Below the pieces are notes generated by a model. The model was given only the letters and a program-made list of their open reading frames with translations. It was not told where the DNA came from and did no database searches. This document shows, one piece after another, positions 57,877 to 64,000 of a stretch of 64,000 bases of DNA. Positions within the stretch are counted from its first letter, which is position 1. The number at the start of each line of letters is the position of its first letter. The DNA is taken from contig CAVYEW010000011.1 in NCBI GenBank assembly GCA_963767645.1, positions 79,233 to 143,232 on the forward strand, read 5' to 3'. The translations under genes and the position numbers were made by a program. This DNA comes from DATFDN01 sp963767645. Its GTDB lineage: Bacteria; Pseudomonadota; Alphaproteobacteria; Acetobacterales; Acetobacteraceae.

Positions 57877-58412
57877 CGCACCCTGACCCCCGTCAGGCCG
57901 CCGCTCGTATCGTCCAGGATGCCGGCGGCGAACTGGTCGGCCGAACCCGGCTGCAGAAGGTGGCCTACCTGGCGCAGCTTGCCGGCTACGGCGACGAGTT
58001 CGATTTCGAGTATCGGCACTACGGTCCCTACAGCGAGGATCTGGCCCTCGGGATGGACATTGCCGCTGCGCTCGGTCCAGTGAAGGAGGAAGAGCGGCAA
58101 GCTGAGTGGGGCGGCCGCTACTCCATCTACACCCTCCGCAGACCGGCCCCGCCAGCGAATGTAGACCGAGCATCGTTCATCCAGCAGGCGAAGCGGATCG
58201 GCGCTATCGACCTTGAGCTGGCAGCGACAGCGGCTTTTCTCTTTGAGGTCGAGCGCATTGGGAATGGCAAGCCCGGCAACCCGTGGGAGGAAACCCGAAG
58301 GCGGAAGCCGGAAAAAGTCCAAAACGGTGGGCTGGAGCGTGCGATAGCGGCTTATTCGGCGTTACGGGAACTGCCGACTCCGCAAAAACTCCCTTATCTG
58401 CCGCCACCGTAA
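57873..58412 (+). CDS. YwgA-like protein
   Basis: A 179-residue protein resembling Bacillus YwgA, function unknown. The N-terminal half RTRLQKVAYLAQLAGYGDEF and DFEYRHYGPYSEDL is the recognisable part (K-L-Q-K-x-x-Y-L then F-x-Y-x-x-Y-G-P-Y-S), a pattern also seen in Panacea/SocA-like antitoxins. In Bacillus the gene sits next to the HD protein YwfO, as here. It overlaps the HD gene by 4 bp (ATGA) and is followed by drmA after 70 bp. Intact. Confidence 0.6.
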   Translation: MTHPDPRQAAARIVQDAGGELVGRTRLQKVAYLAQLAGYGDEFDFEYRHYGPYSEDLALGMDIAAALGPVKEEERQAEWGGRYSIYTLRRPAPPANVDRASFIQQAKRIGAIDLELAATAAFLFEVERIGNGKPGNPWEETRRRKPEKVQNGGLERAIAAYSALRELPTPQKLPYLPPP

Positions 58413-58482
58413 CTTAAATTAGAACAGGAAGGCTTAGTCATTCGCCGAGTCAGCTTGGCCCCAGGAGGGAGGAACAATAACA

Positions 58483-61400
58483 ATGGAGGTCCTGCTCCCG
58501 ACTCCGGCTCCGCCCAGCGCCACCGCTGTCCGTGCCCGTTTGGTCGATGTTCTCCGCCGCGACCTGATCGGCCCCGGCCCGCAGGACGCTGATCTCGCCA
58601 AGGAACGCCTCAGGGAAAACCCCTCGCGCTGGTATCTCGCCGGCTTCCTCGTCCCCGCCCCCGACACCGCCGGCGCTGCCGCCGCCGAAGCGTTGCAGAG
58701 CCTGGAGGACGAGGGCGATCCCCTGATCGGCGACGACGAGGGCGCTGACCCGGAAACCGGCCGTGCCCGCGCGCCCGACGACGCGCCGCGGGACGAGCCC
58801 TCGGGCCGCCGCCACCGACTGCCCTCCTCGCTCGGCCTGACGGTGCTCCTCGATGCGGCCGTGGAGGAGGTTGAGGTCCGCCTCACCTGGGGCAGCTACA
58901 CCACCGTCCCGCCGCTCCCCGCCGAGGTCCTGCTCGACGAGAAGGCTCAATATGACGCGGCCTACCGCAACGTGCAGTGGCAGCGCGTGCCGGGGCAGGC
59001 GCGGATGCGCATCCCGGTTCCGAAGGACGGACGCGGCAGCGCGATCACCGTGCCCTCCTCCGGGGGCGCGCAGCATCCTGGCGGCGCGCTGATGCTGGAA
59101 GCACATGCCCGGCCCTACGCTGTGAAGGAGCCTGATGGCTCGGTCACGCAGCTTCGCGTCTTGACCATCATGACCGTGAACCGCCGCTACGGTGCGCATC
59201 GCCGCTTCGCGGACGTGACATACGCCTTCCAGGTACGGCTGGAAATCGACTGCCCCTCGGGCCTCTATCCGCGCTGCGACCTCTCCGGCTACGGCTCTGC
59301 CGATCCTGACGCGGCGCTCGCCGACCTGCACTACGGGGACGTCGCGGAATACGCGGTCGGCCGGAACACCTCGGCCGGTTGGATCCGCGACGGGGACGGC
59401 CATGTGCGCCGAGCCCACACCGACTTCCTGCCCTCGGCCGAGGTCGAGCGCGTGGAGCCGAACGAGAACATCGAAGGCGTCGAGTTCGGGATGGAGGCGC
59501 TCGCCGAGCTTGTTGAGGCCGGACCGGACCAGTTACACGCCGCGCTCGAAGCGCTGCCCAGCCGCTACGATGTCTGGATCGACCAGGAGGAGACGCGGGT
59601 CGGCGCGATCAGGGGCGCACACCGGCAGAATGCCGCCGGACGCCTTATCGCCGCCGCCCGCAACGCACCGCGCCGCATCGAGGACGGCATCGCGCTGCTG
59701 CACGCCGACGCCCATGCGCGCCTCGCCTTCCGCGCCATGAACGAGGCGGTCGCCCGCGCCGCCCGCCAGCGCAATGCCGGCCCGGGTGGCGATCCGAAAG
59801 CGCAGAATGCGCCGCGCTGGCGTCCGTTCCAGCTCGCCTTCATCCTGCTGAACCTGCACGGCCTGCGGGACCGCCTGCACCCTGACCGCGAGCTGGTGGA
59901 CCTCCTGTTCTTCCCTACCGGTGGCGGCAAGACCGAGGCCTATCTCGGCCTCGCCGCCTGGACGATCGCGCACCGGCGCATTACCAACCGCGGCAAGCTC
60001 GGCGCTGGGGTCGCCGTGCTGATGCGCTACACGCTGCGCCTGCTGACGCTCCATCAGCTCTCCCGCGCCGCCGGCGTCGTCTGCGCGCTGGAGCTGATGC
60101 GCGGGGAGCCGGCTTGGCAGAAGGACGGCAAGCGCCTGCTTGGGGATTGGCCGCTCGAAATCGGCCTCTGGGTCGGCTCGGCCGCCTCGCCGAACCGCCT
60201 CGGCAAAACGGGTGAGGGCCGCCAGGACACCGCGGTCGCGCGCGTCCGGCGCTACCAGCGCGATGGCAAGGAGGCGCCGGCGCCGATCAAGGCCTGCCCC
60301 TGGTGCGGCACGCCATTCCAGAAATCATCGTTCGCGTGTGTGCCGAACTCGCGCACGCCGAGGAACATGGAAATCCGCTGCGCCGACCCCGCCTGCGCCT
60401 TCACCGGCAACCGCCCGCTGCCGGTGCTGACCGTTGACGAGGCGATCTACCGCCGCCTGCCCGCCTTCCTGATCGCCACCGTGGACAAGTTCGCCGGATT
60501 GCCCTGGCTCGCCGAAGCCGGCGCGTTCTTCGGCCATGTGACCCGCGAGGACCAGTGGGGCTTCTATGGCGCGGCCGATCCCGCCGGCGCCGGCCGGCCG
60601 CTGTGGAATGGCGCAAGCCTGGAGCCACCTGCGCTCATCGTGCAAGACGAGCTGCACCTCATCAGTGGTCCGCTCGGAACCGTCGCCGCGCTATACGAAG
60701 TGGCGCTGGACAAGCTGGCGAGCCGCACCTGGATGGGCAAAAGCGTGCGCCCGAAGATCGTCGCCAGCACAGCGACCGTGCGCCGCGCGACACACCAGAT
60801 CAAGGCGCTGTTCGACCGCAAGAAAACTGCAATCTTCCCGCCGCCCGGCCCGGACCGGCGCGACTCCTTCTTCGCGCAGACTGCGCCTGCCTCGGAAAAG
60901 CCGGCTCGGCTTTATGTCGGAATCGCCTCGCCTGGACGCGGCCCCAAGCTCATCTTTCTGCGTGCGCTGCGAACGTTGCTTTCCGCGGCGGAGCAAGAGG
61001 CGCAGTCCGATTGCGAGGCCGCCGATCCCTACTTGACTGCCCTCTGCTACTTCAACGCGCTCCGCGAACTCGGCGGCGCCCGCCGGATCGTCGAGGACGA
61101 GGTACGCCAGCAGCTCGCAACCTATGGCGCCCAGCGCCGCCGCGTGACGCCCGCCGATCGGCCCTTCGCGGACCGGCGCATGCGGGAGGTGCTGGAACTG
61201 ACCTCGCGCGTCAGCACGGACCAGGTCGCCGCGGCGAAGGAGTCGCTCGGCAAGCGCTGCAGCGATCCGAAGTCCGGGATGGACGTCGCGCTGGCAACCA
61301 ACATGATCTCGGTCGGTCTCGATATCGGGCGGCTTGGCCTGATGCTGGTGCAGGGCCAGCCTAAGACGGCGTCAGAATACATCCAGGCCACCAGCCGCGT

Positions 61401-61977
61401 CGGCCGTCAGGAGACCAAACCCGGGCTCGTCCTGGCGCTCCTCAATGTCCACAAGCCGCGAGACCGGCTGCACTATGAGCAGTTCCGCCAGTTCCGCCAC
61501 GGCTTCTACCGCGCGGTGGAAGCAACCAGCGTAACCCCCTGGGCGGCCCGGGCACTGGACCGCGCTTTGGCCGCCGTCGTGGTTGGCGCAATGCGCCACC
61601 TCACGCCCGAACTCGCCTGTGAAGACGCAGCTTCGCGCATGAAGCAGCACGCGGCGATGCGGACGCAGGTGATGCAGACGATCCTGTCGCGTGCGCCCGA
61701 CTCCGCGGTCGTTGGCGGCCACGCTGCTTTACAGAAGGTGATCGAAACCCTGTTCGAGGAATGGGACGCGCTCGCGGACGACGCCACGGCGAACGGAGAC
61801 AAGTTCTACTACGGCATTCCCAGGCAGAAGGCGCTCCTGCACGAGCCCCTCGATCCGCTGCTCGACAACCTCGATTTTCGTTTCAAGCACTTCCGGGCGG
61901 GGCGTTCGATGCGCGACGTCGAGCACACATCGCTGCTCAAGATCGTCGACCCACGCGGCATACCTCTCCCGAGCTAG
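58483..61977 (+). CDS. drmA: DISARM helicase DrmA
   Basis: A 1164-residue DISARM core helicase. After an N-terminal domain of about 450 residues that begins RARLVDVLRRDLIGPGPQDA, motif I is LLFFPTGGGKTEAYLGLAAW near residue 477, motif II VQDELHLISGPLGTVAALYE near 721, and the second lobe has TNMISVGLDIGRLGLMLVQG with EYIQATSRVGRQ. Four cysteines (CPWCGTPF and CADPAC) form a zinc site between motifs. In DISARM, DrmA and DrmB form the core complex that senses incoming phage DNA. Intact. Confidence 0.9.
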   Translation: MEVLLPTPAPPSATAVRARLVDVLRRDLIGPGPQDADLAKERLRENPSRWYLAGFLVPAPDTAGAAAAEALQSLEDEGDPLIGDDEGADPETGRARAPDDAPRDEPSGRRHRLPSSLGLTVLLDAAVEEVEVRLTWGSYTTVPPLPAEVLLDEKAQYDAAYRNVQWQRVPGQARMRIPVPKDGRGSAITVPSSGGAQHPGGALMLEAHARPYAVKEPDGSVTQLRVLTIMTVNRRYGAHRRFADVTYAFQVRLEIDCPSGLYPRCDLSGYGSADPDAALADLHYGDVAEYAVGRNTSAGWIRDGDGHVRRAHTDFLPSAEVERVEPNENIEGVEFGMEALAELVEAGPDQLHAALEALPSRYDVWIDQEETRVGAIRGAHRQNAAGRLIAAARNAPRRIEDGIALLHADAHARLAFRAMNEAVARAARQRNAGPGGDPKAQNAPRWRPFQLAFILLNLHGLRDRLHPDRELVDLLFFPTGGGKTEAYLGLAAWTIAHRRITNRGKLGAGVAVLMRYTLRLLTLHQLSRAAGVVCALELMRGEPAWQKDGKRLLGDWPLEIGLWVGSAASPNRLGKTGEGRQDTAVARVRRYQRDGKEAPAPIKACPWCGTPFQKSSFACVPNSRTPRNMEIRCADPACAFTGNRPLPVLTVDEAIYRRLPAFLIATVDKFAGLPWLAEAGAFFGHVTREDQWGFYGAADPAGAGRPLWNGASLEPPALIVQDELHLISGPLGTVAALYEVALDKLASRTWMGKSVRPKIVASTATVRRATHQIKALFDRKKTAIFPPPGPDRRDSFFAQTAPASEKPARLYVGIASPGRGPKLIFLRALRTLLSAAEQEAQSDCEAADPYLTALCYFNALRELGGARRIVEDEVRQQLATYGAQRRRVTPADRPFADRRMREVLELTSRVSTDQVAAAKESLGKRCSDPKSGMDVALATNMISVGLDIGRLGLMLVQGQPKTASEYIQATSRVGRQETKPGLVLALLNVHKPRDRLHYEQFRQFRHGFYRAVEATSVTPWAARALDRALAAVVVGAMRHLTPELACEDAASRMKQHAAMRTQVMQTILSRAPDSAVVGGHAALQKVIETLFEEWDALADDATANGDKFYYGIPRQKALLHEPLDPLLDNLDFRFKHFRAGRSMRDVEHTSLLKIVDPRGIPLPS

Positions 61978-61980
61978 ATT

Positions 61981-63858
61981 ATGGCACAAGACAAAATCCG
62001 GATGAGCCAGGCGGGTCGGCGTATTCGGCCCCGGCGCGATGCTCGACCTGCCGGAGCGCTCGGTCCTGATCATGGGTCTCGACGACTGGGAGATGTCCGG
62101 GCCGAACACGTTCAAGCCAATCCCTGAGCCAAGGCTCGCCACGCTCTTGCAGCAGCGACTAATGAGCGATTGCCGCCTGAGCGGAGGCAAGGCACCTGAT
62201 CTGCGCACGCCGCCGATCGACCCGAACGATCCGACGCGGCGCGCTCAGGCCATCAAGGCAACCGTGTTTCCCCGCTGGTTTGTATGCGAGCCGCTCGATA
62301 CGGACACGCCGAACCGCCGCCGCCTCGTCCGCTTGCAGGATCTCGATCCGCCGAGGCGTAAGGATCACAAGGGCGAAGACGGCAAGCGTCGCAACGCCTC
62401 GCCGATCCGTTTCGTCTGTGGGTGCGAGAACGGGCACTTGCAGGATGTCGAATGGCGTCGGATCGTGCACCCCAGCGGTGTCACCTGCCGCGAGCAGATG
62501 TGGCTGGAGGAATCCGGTACCAGCGCCGATCCGCGCGACACGCGCATAGCATGTGATTGCGGTGTGTCGCTCACGCTCGAACAGCTTTTTCAGGAGGGCA
62601 GGCTTGGCAGGTGCGCCGGCGAGCGGCCCTGGATCGGCGATCGCGATCCGAAGCCGTGCAACGCCTCCAAGGGGCTCCGGCTGCTGACTCGGAGCGCGAC
62701 TCAACACCTATTTCGCGCAGATCGCCACGGTAATCTCGCTACCCGAGGCCGAGAACAAATTGGCCGCCCATATCGAAACGTTCTGGCCGGTTCTTCAGGG
62801 GTGCACCTCGATCGAGGACATCAGGAACGCCCGTCGATTCAACCTCGCCCTGCGCGCCAGCCTTGAGCGGTTTTCCGACGAAGAGGTTCTGTCGCGCCTT
62901 GGGGGAATGGTCACCCGCATTGCCGGCACCGATGCCGCCAAAAATCCGCGTCTCGCGGAGTTCGACCTGCTCGCGAGCGGACGAGCTCTCATTGGCGAGA
63001 ACGCTCCGGACGCCTCACTGCATGCCGAAACCCTTGATCGCAGCCTTTGGGACAACGGCACGGTTCCCGCGCTGAAGCGGATCGCATCGCTCGTCGCCGT
63101 GCACCGCCTCCGCGAGGTCTCCTGCATCTACGGGTTCACCCGCTTCGAACCGGCCCCGATGGCAAACGACGAGTTGGAGGATGTGGGCCTGGCGGTCAGC
63201 GGTGCGCCCCTCGCCAAGAACCCGGACTGGCTCCCCGCCGTGGAGCGATTTGGTGAAGGGCTTTTCTTCCAGTTCGACCCCGTGACATTGGCTGATTGGC
63301 TGACACAACCAACGCTGCAAGACCGTCTCGCACAGTTGCAGGCGGGCGCCTCCGCATGGGCAGTCTCACAGCGCGCCAAAGGCATCCAGGTCACCGCTAA
63401 CAGGCTGAAGGACCGGACCAGGCCCGAATACGTCATGGCTCACAGCCTCGCCCACGCGCTCATGACGGAAGTGGCGATTGACTGCGGCTATCCGGCCAGC
63501 GCCCTGAACGAGCGAATCTATGTCGTCCCCGACCGACCCAGTGAACCAGTAAGATGCGGTATCCTCATCTACACAGCATCGGCGGGGAATCAGGGAACAC
63601 TCGGCGGTTTGGTTGAGATCACAACGCGTTTCGGCCGGGTGCTGACGTCCGCCTTGGATCGGCTCCGGCTCTGCTCGGGTGATCCGGTGTGCGCCGATCA
63701 TGATCCGGCCACCTCCACCGACGACCGGACGCTCCATGGCGCGGCATGTCACGGCTGCTTGCTGATTGCGGAGACGAGCTGTGAGACAAGGAATTCTGTT
63801 TCTTGATCGAGCGCTACTGGTCGACACGGTTGGAAACTCTGGGGGCGGCTTCTTTTGA
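61981..63858 (+). pseudogene. drmB: DISARM protein DrmB (DUF1998), three frameshifts
   Basis: DrmB is the DUF1998 partner of the DrmA helicase. It reads MAQDKIRMSQA, then (dropping one base near 62011) VGVFGPGAMLDLPERSVLIM and GLDDWEMSGPNTFKPIPEPR; a second break near 62697 leads to TYFAQIATVISLPEAENKLA; a third near 63800 replaces the stop at 63806 by FLDRALLVDTVGNSGGGFF ending at 63858. Cysteine sets CGCENGHLQD, CDCGVSL and CHGCLLIAETSCE are the usual zinc sites. Restored length is about 625 residues. Confidence 0.83.
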
Positions 63859-63880
63859 ACCCCTGCGCCAAACGGGGCCG

Positions 63881-64000
63881 GTGAGTTGCCTGAAGGAAAC
63901 CTCAGCGGTTGCACCGAACAGCTTGGGCAGGTTCGGGGAGTTGAATAGCACCGCGGCGCTGGCGTCAGGGGAACGGAACGCCAACTTGTTGCGGGAACCG
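63881..64000 (+). CDS. Possible start of a further DISARM gene (drmC?), cut by window end
   Basis: A GTG at 63881 opens a frame of 40 codons to the window edge (SCLKETSAVAPNSLGRFGEL). In class 1 DISARM the PLD-family gene drmC usually follows drmB, which is the only reason for the suggestion. The ribosome site is weak and no PLD motif is within view. Confidence 0.2.
   Translation, partial: MSCLKETSAVAPNSLGRFGELNSTAALASGERNANLLREP

Noticed and set aside
63366..63914. 182-codon minus-strand frame at the drmB end
   Set aside because: Antisense to the conserved C-terminal zinc motifs of drmB.

Overview
The window is high-GC (clearly above 60%) alphaproteobacterial-type DNA. A Rhodospirillales/Acetobacteraceae relative fits the gene styles best (NdvA-type exporter, zinc-free L31, UrtABCDE next to Ure genes, YbiB beside CysG), but no rRNA or tRNA gene is present to confirm it.

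Layout. 1-18 kb is ordinary, well-preserved chromosome: the end of galE, a two-subunit TPP decarboxylase, an NdvA-like glucan exporter, pyridoxal kinase, two SDRs, rpmE, an hsp20 gene with a probable ROSE RNA thermometer, a chromosomal ccdAB pair, a GT4 glycosyltransferase, thrS-infC (infC probably starting on AUA), a flavodoxin-like gene, a Nudix hydrolase, a DUF2332 gene, ybiB and cysG. A scrap of an assimilatory nitrate reductase C-terminus sits upstream of cysG. 18-31 kb is a urea uptake and urease cluster read right to left (urtA-B-C-D-E, ureD-A-B-C-E-F-G). A BrnT/BrnA toxin-antitoxin pair lies inside it in opposite orientation. Many of these genes carry single-base frameshifts (urtA, urtC, urtE twice, ureD twice, ureG, plus the neighbouring sulfotransferase). 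31-35.5 kb holds an unusual three-gene set: a GH3-type acyl-amido synthetase, a penicillin-acylase-type Ntn hydrolase and a protein with a possible haem-oxygenase-like di-iron motif.

From 35.9 kb on the DNA is accessory. A tyrosine integrase, an AlpA-like regulator, a primase-like gene, a DUF3987 gene and a zinc-ribbon gene with a large interrupted palindrome lead into two tandem type IIB topoisomerase-like genes. The first fuses a GHKL ATPase (topo VI-B-like) to a 5Y-CAP/Toprim cleavage module (topo VI-A-like, Topo VIII-style). The second is a paralogue that has lost the ATPase but kept the cleavage module. This tandem pair is the least familiar system in the window. After it come wrecked pieces of a serine recombinase, an HTH protein, an MT-A70 methylase and an IS256 transposase.

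48-63.9 kb is a class 1 DISARM anti-phage locus: drmD, drmMI, then an inserted HD-phosphohydrolase/YwgA-like pair, drmA and drmB. The methylase drmMI carries a frameshift and is split by a complete IS4-family element with 16-bp terminal inverted repeats and an 11-bp target duplication. drmB and the HD gene are also frameshifted. As read, the DISARM locus and the urea cluster would both be impaired. Whether this is true decay or indel error in the assembly is the main open question for this window.
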